Notes: generated by a model not told the origin, from the letters alone. Numbered from the stretch's first letter, positions 43,565 through 52,609 are shown. The stretch is DNA of 64,000 nt from CAYYUA01 sp964542585 (GCA_964542585.1 CAZIUI010000011.1:23683-87682), one strand, 5' to 3'. Numbers and translations are program-made.

Positions 43565-44350
43565 TTACTCGCCCCTGAAATCAGGGCTACGCTTTTCATT
43601 GAAGGCCTGCACGCCTTCTTTGTAGTCAGCTGTACGCCCAGCGATTTCCTGGCAGTACATTTCATATTTCAGCATAGTCTCTAAATCCGAGTAGGTGGAC
43701 TTGTTTAACATTTTCTTGATCATCGCAATGGCTTTAGTAGGGGCCTGTGCATAATATTCAGCCACTACTTTTATCCGTTCATCCAACTTTTCATCCGCCA
43801 TGACCTCATTGATGATCCCCCACTCTTTGGCTTCCCCGGCTGTAATTTTATTAGCCATGGTCGCCCATTCAAAAGCCTTTTGAGGTCCTACCATGCGGGG
43901 GAGGAAATAGGAAGAACCGGAATCCAGTACCAAGCCTACGTTGATAAAGATCTCGGTTAGCTTGGCGTTTTCAGAGGCCACCAGGTAATCGCAGGCCAGG
44001 GCAAGCGAACAACCAGCACCCGCAGCTACCCCATTTATCCAGCCGATGACTGGCTTTTCCATTTGTCTTATGGTACGAATTATCGGGTTGTAGCGGTTTT
44101 TGATGGAATCGCTTAGGGAGCGGTTCCCTTCGTCAGAAATCGCCTTCAGATCTTGTCCAGAGCAAAAAGCTTTGCCGGCTCCGGTTATTACCAATGCCCG
44201 TATATGCTCATCTTTTTGGGCGGCTTTCAAGCCTTGAAGGAATTCCTGGCTAAGTTGATCATTGAAAGCATTGAATACATCCGGACGGTTCAAAGTAAGG
44301 TATGCAACCTGGTTGATCACTTCATAGCTTAGAGTGTCATAATCGGCCAT
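43565..44350 (-). CDS. Enoyl-CoA hydratase/isomerase family protein (PaaG-like)
   Basis: This 261-residue crotonase-fold protein has the oxyanion-hole segments I-T-G-A-G-K-A-F-C-S-G-Q-D-L and I-N-G-V-A-A-G-A-G-C-S-L-A. The active-site residue region V-G-L-V-L-D-S-G-S-S-Y-F-L-P-R resembles phenylacetate-pathway PaaG-type isomerases, whose D replaces the usual glutamate. The ATG at 44350 (MADYDTLSY) is chosen over 44395 because a -7 promoter motif lies between them. No other paa genes are in the window, so a specific pathway is not assigned. Confidence 0.88.
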   Translation of the reverse strand: MADYDTLSYEVINQVAYLTLNRPDVFNAFNDQLSQEFLQGLKAAQKDEHIRALVITGAGKAFCSGQDLKAISDEGNRSLSDSIKNRYNPIIRTIRQMEKPVIGWINGVAAGAGCSLALACDYLVASENAKLTEIFINVGLVLDSGSSYFLPRMVGPQKAFEWATMANKITAGEAKEWGIINEVMADEKLDERIKVVAEYYAQAPTKAIAMIKKMLNKSTYSDLETMLKYEMYCQEIAGRTADYKEGVQAFNEKRSPDFRGE

Positions 44351-44362
44351 TGTAGGGTTTTT

Positions 44363-44370
44363 TATCTTTG
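44363..44370 (+). promoter_or_regulatory. -7 promoter motif for murQ
   Basis: TATCTTTG matches TAnnTTTG. It lies 57 bp before the murQ ATG and 9 bp from the divergent promoter motif at 44380-44387. Confidence 0.5.
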
Positions 44371-44379
44371 TGTGCTGTA

Positions 44380-44387
44380 CAAATATA
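44380..44387 (-). promoter_or_regulatory. -7 promoter motif for the enoyl-CoA hydratase gene
   Basis: Minus-strand TATATTTG matches TAnnTTTG, 30 bp before the ATG at 44350. It faces away from, and overlaps in footprint with, the murQ promoter. Confidence 0.5.
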
Positions 44388-44427
44388 AAATCCAACAGGG
44401 CTTTATTAACTAAAGGTGCGTAATAAC

Positions 44428-45234
44428 ATGTCCAAAAATTCTACTGAACAATCTTCGCCTTATCGTCAGCTTGATAAACGGACTGTCCGGGACCTTCTAC
44501 ATATTTTAAATGATGAGGATCAAACAGTTCCAGGGGTGGTAAGGGATGTTCTACCAGATATTGAAGCCTTTGTCCAAAGAGCTGAGGAGCAGATGAAAAA
44601 GGGCGGCCGCCTTTTCTATTTAGGATCAGGTACCAGCGGTCGGCTGGGGATATTAGATGCTTCTGAATGCCCGCCGACCTTTGGCGTTTCCCACGATTGG
44701 ATCATTGCATTAATAGCGGGCGGTGACCGGGCTATCCGGTATGCACAGGAGTTTGCGGAAGATGATCTTGAACAGGCGTGGAAGGATCTTCAGACGTATG
44801 CCATTAATACAAATGATATTGTATTGGGGTTAACAGCATCCGGTAGTACGCCCTACGTTTTAGGGGGTATTCAGGCTTGTCGTGAACGTAGTATTCCCTG
44901 TGGTTGTATTACCTGCAATACGCAAACACCCATTGCAGCCATAGCCGATTACCCGCTTGAAATGGTAGTAGGAGCTGAAGTTGTCACGGGGAGTACGCGT
45001 ATGAAAGCCGGAACCGCCCAAAAGTTAGCCTTGAATATGATTAGCACTGCTTTAATGGTCCGGTTGGGTAGGGTAGAGGATAATCGCATGGTAGATATGC
45101 AGCTTAGTAATCAAAAGCTTATTGAAAGGGGCACTAAGATGGTTCAGCACCTCTGCCATGTATCCTACGATCGCGCTAAGAAACTTTTAACCGAGGAGGG
45201 AAGTGTGCGGGCTGTTTTAGAGCGGTACGGTTAG
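44428..45234 (+). CDS. murQ: N-acetylmuramic acid 6-phosphate etherase
   Basis: MurQ cleaves the lactyl ether of MurNAc-6-phosphate to give GlcNAc-6-phosphate in peptidoglycan recycling. The SIS domain is clear: Y-L-G-S-G-T-S-G-R-L-G-I-L-D-A-S-E-C-P-P-T-F carries the sugar-phosphate site and a catalytic glutamate, and G-L-T-A-S-G-S-T-P-Y-V is the second phosphate loop. With the ATG at 44428 the protein has 268 residues. It is slightly shorter than the E. coli enzyme at the C-terminus, as in many Bacteroidota. An in-frame GTG at 44416 is the alternative start. Confidence 0.94.
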   Translation: MSKNSTEQSSPYRQLDKRTVRDLLHILNDEDQTVPGVVRDVLPDIEAFVQRAEEQMKKGGRLFYLGSGTSGRLGILDASECPPTFGVSHDWIIALIAGGDRAIRYAQEFAEDDLEQAWKDLQTYAINTNDIVLGLTASGSTPYVLGGIQACRERSIPCGCITCNTQTPIAAIADYPLEMVVGAEVVTGSTRMKAGTAQKLALNMISTALMVRLGRVEDNRMVDMQLSNQKLIERGTKMVQHLCHVSYDRAKKLLTEEGSVRAVLERYG

Positions 45235-45334
45235 CCTTCAAAAACTTGAACAATTCCGCTAAGCACTGTACCTTGGTAAATGTGAAATAAGGGCTAAGGG
45301 CCTGGTTTAAAAAAGCCTGAAACCGAGGAATATT

Positions 45335-45925
45335 ATGCATGATATTGAGCCATATTTTAAATGGCGAGACCTTTACACCGCTGAATCAGATGAGCATTCG
45401 CCTTTCTATAAAAGGGAGTACAGCGAATTCCATTTTCCTAATGCCGTCTACAACTTTTGTATTCACCCCCAGTGGGATGATATCGGTTCGCCCACCATTT
45501 ACTTGAAGATCCTTTTTGTAGACTATGACGTTAAGTTCAGCATTATTGAATTTATTGGCGAGTGGAATGATTGCATTAACAATGACATCATGATCGTGAA
45601 AAGGGAAGTCTTTGATTGGCTAATGAAAAAGGGGATCAGCCAATTCATCCTTGTCGGGGAAAATATTTTAAATTTTCACTCAGACGGAGATGAATACTAT
45701 GAAGAGTGGTTCCAGGAAATTATAGAAGATGATGGCTGGATTGCAGCCTTGAACTTCAGAGGCCACGTTCTGCAGGAAATGCGCGATTATAACCTTGACA
45801 TGTACGTGAATTTCGGCGGTGACCTTGATGATCTGAATTGGCGAACCATGAATCCCAGAGCCCTTTATCATCGGGTAAAGGAAATCCTGAGCAAGCGGCT
45901 GGATCCCGGTCAGCTAGAGTACTAA
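45335..45925 (+). CDS. Conserved hypothetical acidic protein
   Basis: This 196-residue soluble protein is rich in acidic and aromatic residues (I-E-P-Y-F-K-W-R-D-L-Y, F-I-G-E-W-N-D-C-I-N-N-D, Y-Y-E-E-W-F-Q-E-I-I-E-D-D-G-W). There is no signal peptide or membrane segment. I recognise the general look of a conserved Bacteroidota cytoplasmic protein but no named domain. It stands 100 bp downstream of murQ with no clear promoter, so read-through from murQ is possible. Confidence 0.7.
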   Translation: MHDIEPYFKWRDLYTAESDEHSPFYKREYSEFHFPNAVYNFCIHPQWDDIGSPTIYLKILFVDYDVKFSIIEFIGEWNDCINNDIMIVKREVFDWLMKKGISQFILVGENILNFHSDGDEYYEEWFQEIIEDDGWIAALNFRGHVLQEMRDYNLDMYVNFGGDLDDLNWRTMNPRALYHRVKEILSKRLDPGQLEY

Positions 45926-46112
45926 TAGGGGCATAAGCTTTTAAATGACCAGCGTAACCTTTATCAATCAGAATGATCCCGATAAACCCTCCCTCAAATC
46001 TATCAAAGGGGCTTAAACCCTGTTATGTTATTTCCTTTTTTTGAATCTTGGAATTAGATTTTGGGGTTGAATATACCTTTTCAAAGGCTAAAAGCAGCAA
46101 ACAAGCTTATTT

Positions 46113-46120
46113 TACATTTG
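46113..46120 (+). promoter_or_regulatory. -7 promoter motif for the aldehyde dehydrogenase operon
   Basis: TACATTTG matches TAnnTTTG and lies 20 bp before the start codon. The -33 box is not clear. Confidence 0.5.
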
Positions 46121-46140
46121 CACAAAGAATTGGTTGATCT

Positions 46141-47508
46141 ATGCAGTTTCAAACCCTAAATCCTGCTACAGGGGTTGCACATGATCCTCACCCAGAACTG
46201 GATGACGAAAAGCTGGATCTATGTGTGCAAAAAGCTCAAAAGGCATTTGAAGACTGGCGAAAAAAAAGGTTTGAAGAACGTAGAACATTTTTTGAGCGGC
46301 TGGTTCAATTGCTGGATGAGCACGAAGGGCCTTGTGCTGAGACCATTACGATGGAAATGGGGAAACCCATAAAACAAGCTCGCGGGGAGATTAGCAAATC
46401 AAAATGGGTCTGCCGCTACTATGCTGAAAATGCCGGCCATTTCTTGGCCGATCAGCATAAAAACTTGGAATCAACAAGCGAAAGTATAGTTCAATTTGCG
46501 CCACTGGGAGTGGTTTACGTCATCATGCCTTGGAATTTCCCTTTCTGGCAACTTTTTCGATTTGCGGCACCCGCCTTGATGGCCGGTAACACCTTACTGT
46601 TAAAGCATGCGCCAAGTGTACCGGAATCGGCCCTTAAAATTGCAGAGCTTTTCCGAGAAGCCCGTTTTCCAGACGGATGTTTCCAAAACCTTTTTATCAA
46701 CTATGAACAATCAGATAGGGTGATAGCCAACCCGGCAGTGCAAGGTGTTACCCTTACGGGTAGTAAAAGGGCTGGAAGCCATGTTGCTCAGCAAGCGGGT
46801 TCTCATGTAAAAAAGAGTGTGCTGGAATTAGGTGGCAGTGATCCGTTTATCGTGTTAGATGATGCCGATGTAGGCCAGGCAGCGGAAATAGCAGCAACAG
46901 CGCGGTTACAGAACACCGGGCAGAGCTGTATTGCGAGCAAGCGTTTTGTGGTAATGGCCGATAAGGCAAGCCTGTTCCTTGACAAATTAGAAGAGGCGTT
47001 CCGTTCATTTAATGTGGGAGATCCCACCGATGAAAATACTGACCTTGGGCCGCTAGCCCGATCGGATATCCGTGATGAAATTCAGGCGCAGGTGAACGAT
47101 GCGTTCAATAAAGGTGCAACGGTGCGTCTTGGGGGTCAGCCAATGGAAGATGCGGGTTTCTTTTACCATCCAACCATCCTAACTGATATTGATTCTAGCA
47201 TGCGTGTTTATTACGAGGAAGTATTTGGCCCTGTTGCTTGTGTTTACACCGTACAATCCGAAGAGGAAGCGATTGAGCTTGCTAACGCTACAGAATACGG
47301 TTTGGGAGCTTCCATATGGAGCGGTGATCCAGAGCGGGCCAAAAAGTTCGCTCCGGAGATTCATACTGGGAGTATTGCTATTAATGGCATGGTTAAGTCT
47401 GACCCTCGGCTACCTTTTGGGGGTGTTAAAGCATCCGGGTATGGTCGTGAACTTTCGGAATTTGGGATTAAGGAGTTTGTGAATATTAAAACCGTAAACG
47501 TCTTTTAA
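46141..47508 (+). CDS. NAD(P)-dependent aldehyde dehydrogenase, succinate-semialdehyde type
   Basis: This 455-residue enzyme belongs to the ALDH superfamily. The catalytic Cys263 is in N-T-G-Q-S-C-I-A-S-K, the general-base Glu229 in S-V-L-E-L-G-G-S-D-P, and the oxyanion Asn132 in M-P-W-N-F-P-F-W. The shorter length and the S-C-I-A-S-K-R motif resemble the Sad/GabD-like succinate-semialdehyde dehydrogenase branch. It heads a three-gene run with folK (10 bp apart) and a deoxynucleoside kinase. The pathway link with folK is not obvious and may be only co-transcription. Confidence 0.9.
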   Translation: MQFQTLNPATGVAHDPHPELDDEKLDLCVQKAQKAFEDWRKKRFEERRTFFERLVQLLDEHEGPCAETITMEMGKPIKQARGEISKSKWVCRYYAENAGHFLADQHKNLESTSESIVQFAPLGVVYVIMPWNFPFWQLFRFAAPALMAGNTLLLKHAPSVPESALKIAELFREARFPDGCFQNLFINYEQSDRVIANPAVQGVTLTGSKRAGSHVAQQAGSHVKKSVLELGGSDPFIVLDDADVGQAAEIAATARLQNTGQSCIASKRFVVMADKASLFLDKLEEAFRSFNVGDPTDENTDLGPLARSDIRDEIQAQVNDAFNKGATVRLGGQPMEDAGFFYHPTILTDIDSSMRVYYEEVFGPVACVYTVQSEEEAIELANATEYGLGASIWSGDPERAKKFAPEIHTGSIAINGMVKSDPRLPFGGVKASGYGRELSEFGIKEFVNIKTVNVF

Positions 47509-47518
47509 GGCAGGTGTT

Positions 47519-48016
47519 GTGGTAAAAGTTTACTTTTTACTTGGCGGGAACCTTGGAGATCGGCTAGCTACCCTTCAAAAAGGGTTGATTACGCTATCCA
47601 ATGGCGTAGGCCCCGTTGTGAACTGCTCATCTATTTACGAAACCGAACCATGGGGGAAGCAAAATCAACCAACTTTCCTGAACCAAACCGCCATCCTCGA
47701 AACTGAGCTGAGCCCTCACGCGATATTAAAAGTGATCAAACGCATAGAGGAAGAGTTGAAAAGAAAGCGCTACGAAAAGTGGGGCTCTCGAACCATTGAT
47801 ATCGATATCCTTTTTTACGAAGATCAATTATACGAGGATGAAGACCTTACGATACCCCACCCTGCCCTCCACACACGGAACTTTACATTGGTTCCTTTAA
47901 TGGAAATTGCTCCGCAATTAAGGCATCCCCGTTTTGAGCTTACTATCCGCCAGCTTTACGCCAAGTCACCAGACCCGCTTGGCACCAACCTTTACAAGTC
48001 AGCCCAATACCTTTAA
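47519..48016 (+). CDS. folK: 2-amino-4-hydroxy-6-hydroxymethyldihydropteridine pyrophosphokinase
   Basis: FolK transfers pyrophosphate to the pterin alcohol in folate synthesis. The 165-residue protein has L-L-G-G-N-L-G-D-R at the N-terminus, S-S-I-Y-E-T-E-P-W-G, and the signature R-T-I-D-I-D-I-L-F-Y followed by I-P-H-P-A-L-H-T-R-N-F. The start is a GTG, placed 10 bp after the dehydrogenase stop. Confidence 0.95.
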   Translation: MVKVYFLLGGNLGDRLATLQKGLITLSNGVGPVVNCSSIYETEPWGKQNQPTFLNQTAILETELSPHAILKVIKRIEEELKRKRYEKWGSRTIDIDILFYEDQLYEDEDLTIPHPALHTRNFTLVPLMEIAPQLRHPRFELTIRQLYAKSPDPLGTNLYKSAQYL

Positions 48017-48037
48017 CGTTCTTAAGAGTGCATCGGT

Positions 48038-48706
48038 ATGTACAATTACATCGCCATTGAGGGGAACATAGGAGCCGGTAAAACAGCACTGGCCAACCTT
48101 ATTGCAGCCGAAATGAATCATCAAGCTATTCTCGAAGAATTCCGGGATAAGGCTTACCTGGAACGGTTCTACCAAGATCCCGATCGGTATGCGTTTCCGC
48201 TTGAGATCAGCTTTTTAGTAGAACGCTACCAACAGTTAAGCCATGCCCTGTCTTCGGGTAGTCTATTTAAATCCGGATTTGTAGCAGATTACATTTTCGA
48301 TAAATCCTTGATTTTTGCCTCCTGTAACCTTAATGAAGATCAGTATCACCTTTTCAAGGAGTTGTTTGATGTTTTTACAGCTCAACTTCCTTTCCCGGAT
48401 GTTGTGATATACTTGCATCGCCCTATTAAGAAGGTGGTACAACAAATAAAAAGCCGTGGTAGACCCTTTGAGCTTGAAATTCCTGAGAGCTATTTGACCA
48501 AAGTAGAGGAAGGTTACCATTGGTATTTGAGCAACATGGCTCAAAAGCGGATTATTAACATTGACTTAGGAGAAGCTGACTTTGTAAACGAGTCTCATAC
48601 TTTTCACCAGATCCTAAAACTGCTTAAAGAGGATCAGGCATCTCAGTACCAAACCCTTGAGCTCAATCATGATGGGGAACTCGTGGAAAGGACCCCTCTT
48701 CGCTAA
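48038..48706 (+). CDS. Deoxynucleoside kinase
   Basis: This 222-residue kinase of the dGK/dCK family phosphorylates deoxynucleosides for salvage. The P-loop E-G-N-I-G-A-G-K-T is at residues 8-16, an E-E-F substrate-side region follows, and the lid-type arginine motif I-K-S-R-G-R-P-F-E is at about residues 140-150. It follows folK by 21 bp. Neighbouring folK and deoxynucleoside kinase genes are common in Bacteroidota. A strong terminator follows. Confidence 0.92.
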   Translation: MYNYIAIEGNIGAGKTALANLIAAEMNHQAILEEFRDKAYLERFYQDPDRYAFPLEISFLVERYQQLSHALSSGSLFKSGFVADYIFDKSLIFASCNLNEDQYHLFKELFDVFTAQLPFPDVVIYLHRPIKKVVQQIKSRGRPFELEIPESYLTKVEEGYHWYLSNMAQKRIINIDLGEADFVNESHTFHQILKLLKEDQASQYQTLELNHDGELVERTPLR

Positions 48707-48707
48707 A

Positions 48708-48742
48708 TAAAAAACCCCTAACGTAACAGCCAGGGGTTTTTT
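48708..48742. terminator. Bidirectional terminator
   Basis: AAAAAACCCCT and AGGGGTTTTTT flank a 12-nt loop, giving a T run on both strands. It lies between the convergent deoxynucleoside kinase and DUF4168 genes. Confidence 0.9.
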
Positions 48743-48764
48743 CAAATGTGATTTTGTCTACTAT

Positions 48765-49340
48765 TTAGCGACCCCTTGGTTGACCACCTCGTTGACCTCC
48801 AGGACCACCTTGCATTTTACGCAGCTTTTGCTGTAGCTCTTTATCAGCTCGTACTGCTTTTGAAATTTCTTCGAAACGGGCTCGAGTTAAACCATTTTCC
48901 TTTATCCTTTTACCCATCTTCTGCTTCATGGATTTTTGAATACTACGAATTTTCTTTTGAGCCTTTTGGTACTTCTGCTTCTGCTCTTTGCTGGGTTCTT
49001 TTGTATCCTTTGAATTCGAGCCTTGCATTGCACCTCCTTGGGATCCGCCCATCTTGCGTTGGATACTGCGGTATTCTTTCATGGTTAGCCCAGCATCCTT
49101 CAAAGCTTGGCGCATTTTCGGCATTTGCTTTTGACGTAGCTGCTGAACGGACTTCATAACTTTCGAGAATTTTTCTAGCTCCTCATCAGAAACATCCGTT
49201 TGGGAAGATTGCTTGTTCATTTGCAGCTCCTGGCCTTGCTGCTGGTTTGATTTATCATCACCCTGAGCGTGGCCGTTGCTTCCGGTGAATACTAAAGCCA
49301 AAAGCGCAATAGCTACACCTGTTGATTTGATTTTTGTCAT
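48765..49340 (-). CDS. DUF4168 domain secreted protein
   Basis: The 191-residue precursor has a signal peptide ending S-N-G-H-A-Q. The mature protein is alpha-helical, very rich in Gln, Lys and Met, with repeated helices (E-E-L-E-K-F-S-K-V, L-R-Q-K-Q-M-P-K-M-R, I-R-S-I-Q-K-S-M-K). It ends with a Gly/Arg/Gln-rich tail (G-G-P-G-G-Q-R-G-G). The helical part matches DUF4168, a periplasmic family of unknown function with a fold reminiscent of small chaperones. A -7 motif lies 24 bp upstream. Confidence 0.8.
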   Translation of the reverse strand: MTKIKSTGVAIALLALVFTGSNGHAQGDDKSNQQQGQELQMNKQSSQTDVSDEELEKFSKVMKSVQQLRQKQMPKMRQALKDAGLTMKEYRSIQRKMGGSQGGAMQGSNSKDTKEPSKEQKQKYQKAQKKIRSIQKSMKQKMGKRIKENGLTRARFEEISKAVRADKELQQKLRKMQGGPGGQRGGQPRGR

Positions 49341-49363
49341 AACTTTCTTTTTGAGTTAAAAAA

Positions 49364-49371
49364 CAAAATTA
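49364..49371 (-). promoter_or_regulatory. -7 promoter motif for the DUF4168 gene
   Basis: Minus-strand TAATTTTG matches TAnnTTTG, 24 bp before the ATG. Confidence 0.45.
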
Positions 49372-49480
49372 CAAAAAATATGCCGTGCTTATGTTTAAAT
49401 GTTTTATTTATTGTGTTATTTAAATTTATTATTTATATTTTATAATTTCTGCAATGGAAATAAATTGTTCAATAATGTTA

Positions 49481-49867
49481 TCAACAAGTAGAGTGAAAAA
49501 GCCCACCGACAGCATACCCCTGCCGAACTAAACGATTGTATTTTTCTACCGCTTGCTTTGTCTGAGCAACCTTAACCTCCACACGTTTCTTTTGCAGATA
49601 TTGAATAGTTTCTTCTGGTACTTTTAATTGTTCGTAAACACCCGTGCTTAATACCACGTAGTCCACTCCACGATCGATTATTTCGTCTGCATCCGCCTCT
49701 TGAATTCCAGGATTATGGCGAGTACCAGTTTCATTCCAGTCCCATTCTCGTACACCACCGGGGAAAAGTTTGGCATCTTTCAAGGGTTTTTTATGGTCTT
49801 CCAGCCAAAGTTTTCCCCATTCGTGTTTTTTGATAATGGGTGACCGCTGTTCTTTTGCTTTAGTCAT
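49481..49867 (-). CDS. Mth938-like domain protein
   Basis: This 128-residue protein has the Mth938/NDUFAF3-like domain, recognisable by D-A-K-L-F-P-G-G-V-R-E-W-D-W, H-N-P-G-I, V-D-Y-V-V-L-S-T-G and A-V-E-K-Y-N-R-L-V. The family has a deep conserved pocket; eukaryotic members assist complex I assembly, and the bacterial role is unknown. The ATG at 49867 (MTKAKEQRS) is preferred over 49891. It lies 40 bp downstream of blh on the same strand. Confidence 0.85.
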   Translation of the reverse strand: MTKAKEQRSPIIKKHEWGKLWLEDHKKPLKDAKLFPGGVREWDWNETGTRHNPGIQEADADEIIDRGVDYVVLSTGVYEQLKVPEETIQYLQKKRVEVKVAQTKQAVEKYNRLVRQGYAVGGLFHSTC

Positions 49868-49907
49868 AATTACAAAATGGCCTTTTATCAAATAACTGTT
49901 TACCGCT

Positions 49908-50873
49908 TTAATTATTTGCTTGCTTTTGCCTGTACAATATGTCCATTAGAACGCTATGGGGTAAGGTTACGGCTGCAATTATGATGAAAAAGATCGCCAC
50001 CATGCTTTCCTTAGAGCCAAAGCTTTTAGCTAACCAGAAAACAAAACCTATTCCGATAAAAGTGATCAGCGAAAGGGGCAACGCTTTTTTATAAAATCCC
50101 TTGACATCTAGTTTGCTGGCCTGCTTTGTTAAAAAGGTGGAGATCTCTATCACAGAATTAAAAGAGTGCCACAACGCCCAATAAGTGATAAAAGCAACGA
50201 ATAATGGGGTTGTGTAAGCCAATAGGCCTAAAACCCCAAGGTTTACAAATTCCTGTAAAAATTGTGGCCCGGTCAGCATTTGTCTAAACTTGGCTACAAT
50301 TAAAAATCCCACGTTAATTCCTAATTGTGTTAGCGCTACTTCTGGGGCATTGGCAGCTATGGTCTTTACGGCCATCGGCTGATAATCCAAAAGTTCTGTT
50401 ATGATGGGTTTAGCTTCAGGATAACTGAAAATGATAGGCAAGAATAACACGTAGCTTCCCCACAGCATGTAAAAAGGGAGCTTAAAGGTCCAAAACGCTT
50501 TACTTTTCAGGTAAAACATCTGCGACTGGCCAAAATGGTAAATGGAAATTAAAAGGAAAAAAGCAAAAGCTCCTGTAGGCCATAAGAACCACAGGCCTGC
50601 ATAGGCAGCAGCAATTAAAACATAGCCTCCATAAAAAGCCAGTTTAGAGGTCTGAAGCTTGCTAGCTAATCCGGTTTCCTGGAAAATATAGTCATCGGTG
50701 GCACCATGAGGAATGCCAATGATGAGGGTACCAATTACTAAAAGGAAATACTGGACGGAGGCTAACCACTCATAGCTAAGCTGGGATAAAACGACTACCA
50801 TAAGGGTAACGGCTAAAACCCATCCATTAATTGTTGGCCTGCGAAAGGCGATACCTGGGGGCATAGGGGGCAT
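49908..50873 (-). CDS. blh: Brp/Blh-type beta-carotene 15,15'-dioxygenase
   Basis: Blh splits beta-carotene into two retinal molecules in the membrane. The 321-residue protein has about eight helices. Candidate iron-ligand histidines are in G-I-P-H-G-A-T-D-D, Y-H-F-G-Q, W-A-L-W-H-S-F-N-S and L-P-H-S-V-L-M-D. The listed start overlaps the crtY end by 47 nt, a strong sign of coupled translation and a shared product pathway. Retinal is normally used by a rhodopsin, and none is encoded here. Confidence 0.92.
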   Translation of the reverse strand: MPPMPPGIAFRRPTINGWVLAVTLMVVVLSQLSYEWLASVQYFLLVIGTLIIGIPHGATDDYIFQETGLASKLQTSKLAFYGGYVLIAAAYAGLWFLWPTGAFAFFLLISIYHFGQSQMFYLKSKAFWTFKLPFYMLWGSYVLFLPIIFSYPEAKPIITELLDYQPMAVKTIAANAPEVALTQLGINVGFLIVAKFRQMLTGPQFLQEFVNLGVLGLLAYTTPLFVAFITYWALWHSFNSVIEISTFLTKQASKLDVKGFYKKALPLSLITFIGIGFVFWLAKSFGSKESMVAIFFIIIAAVTLPHSVLMDILYRQKQANN

Positions 50874-52023
50874 CGTTTTTAGTTAGCATCTGCATCAGCC
50901 CTTTTAAAAAGGGCTTAATAGGTAAGCTAAAAATTAATGGTAATTCCTCACCTATTGTTGTATTCCCGGATAAGAAACGAAAGACAAGGGATGCTGGATT
51001 CCTTTCAAATAATTGCATAAGCCCTTTTTGCAGGGATTGGGGGTCAGAAGCCAAAACATGGAGAAAAATCCGGTCGTAATAAGCGTGTCTAGGCTTATGT
51101 TCCAGGGCTTCCGGTGCTTTTCCTGAAGCTAGCTGATAAGCTATATGCTGGGAATTCAATAAAGCTTGAATGAATGTATAACCAGTGGAAGCACGGGTGT
51201 CCCCGCCCATGATCCCAAGGTTCAAAACGCGATCACCATAGTAGCGCTGCAGAGGCAAATGACTCATCGGGATCAGACCACCCTCATGCCTAGTTATTTG
51301 GTAAGCCTTGTTCCCAAAGCGTTGTTTCAGGTAAGCCTGCATGCGCTTTTCGTAGACATCCGGGGAAAGCTGTTGTTGTCCAAAAGCTGTATAGTTAATG
51401 ATCAAACGATCTGAAGCCAGGGGCAACATATACATGAATTGCAGATCATGATCCGGGCTCGCTGAGAAATCCATTAAAGTGATCTTGTCAGAGTCCACAA
51501 CGCTCTGCTCATACTTCACTTCCCAACCTTTGAAGCGCTGGAAGGCAATCTTGTCCCATAATTCTCCAAGGTTTGTTGTTTCTTTAAAAGCACTGTTAAA
51601 CACATATTCCGCAGTGTAGGAATGACCGTTAGCTGTTACTGTCACCAGATTACGGGTGGTATGGATGGCTTCTACATTTTCCTTTAGAAAATGGAAATTG
51701 GGGTGCGCTTTAAGGGTTTCTATGGTAAAATTGTAAAATACATGGCCCGGGATGTATTGATAAGGCTGGTTAAACAGCGGGGACTCCACGGAATAGTAAT
51801 GGTCGCAGAGTCCAATGTAGTGCCACGATTTATGGATCAAATGCTTGAAATCAGCGGGAGGCTCACCCCAAAACGTCCAGGTTCGGTCATTTTGATTTTT
51901 ATCAGCCTTGTCAACGATAAGGACTTGCTTATCGAGTAATGGACCATGGCGACTCATGTAATAAGCAAGGCTAAGCCCTGCTGCTCCTGCTCCAACAATG
52001 ATGTAATCATAATGAACGGCCAT
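50827..52023 (-). CDS. crtY: Lycopene beta-cyclase
   Basis: This 398-residue flavoprotein has the dinucleotide-binding motif V-G-A-G-A-A-G-L-S at the N-terminus, the lycopene-cyclase signature D-R-T-W-T-F-W-G, and a later M-G-G-D-T-R-A-S-T-G-Y-T-F. It forms the two beta rings that turn lycopene into beta-carotene, the substrate of the overlapping blh gene. Earlier carotenoid genes (crtE, crtB, crtI) are not in this window. Confidence 0.95.
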   Translation of the reverse strand: MAVHYDYIIVGAGAAGLSLAYYMSRHGPLLDKQVLIVDKADKNQNDRTWTFWGEPPADFKHLIHKSWHYIGLCDHYYSVESPLFNQPYQYIPGHVFYNFTIETLKAHPNFHFLKENVEAIHTTRNLVTVTANGHSYTAEYVFNSAFKETTNLGELWDKIAFQRFKGWEVKYEQSVVDSDKITLMDFSASPDHDLQFMYMLPLASDRLIINYTAFGQQQLSPDVYEKRMQAYLKQRFGNKAYQITRHEGGLIPMSHLPLQRYYGDRVLNLGIMGGDTRASTGYTFIQALLNSQHIAYQLASGKAPEALEHKPRHAYYDRIFLHVLASDPQSLQKGLMQLFERNPASLVFRFLSGNTTIGEELPLIFSLPIKPFLKGLMQMLTKNDAPYAPRYRLSQANN

Positions 52024-52609
52024 GGATACTAGCTTAAGGCATCAATAATCGTTTGCGAAAATTCCATTTATTTGCCATGTTAAGCATTGTCAGTAAAACT
52101 GTAAATCTAGGCAGGATTGTAAACTTTTTAGGAACTTTAATGCGTATCCGGTGAAAATCTTACAAAGAGGGGATTTTTCAGAATTTATGACCTGCATAAG
52201 ATTTGTGAAATCAATGACAGGTAGAAAATTAAATTTTCCTGCATAAAGTGTTGGTTTTGTAAATAGTAGAAAGCTAAAAAATACTAAAATAAAATTAAAA
52301 ACGGAGTTGTAAAATTTATTTTTATTTAAAATATATCTTTATTTTTTTCTTATTGAGATTTTTTGCAGCGTTTTTGACTTCTCATAAAACAAATTAGATA
52401 TTTTCTTAAATATGCGTGAACTAACACTCGTTTTACTCTGTTAAAACGTAAAATTACCTTTTGAAATAAGTCATAAAGTTTTCGGGCTCATTATTCCCTT
52501 CTATTTAAATAAAACAGAATCAGTTGCTAGATTCTAATTACTAATGGTAATCCAGGTGTTTTTGGGCAACTGTTTAAATTACTTGCATTTTTATCACTAA
52601 AATTACAGT
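52024..52609. other. AT-rich divergent intergenic region
   Basis: About 586 bp between crtY and the desaturase gene, very AT-rich with poly-A and poly-T tracts around 52260-52400. I see no gene and no convincing -33/-7 pair. It must hold the promoters of both flanking genes. Confidence 0.55.
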
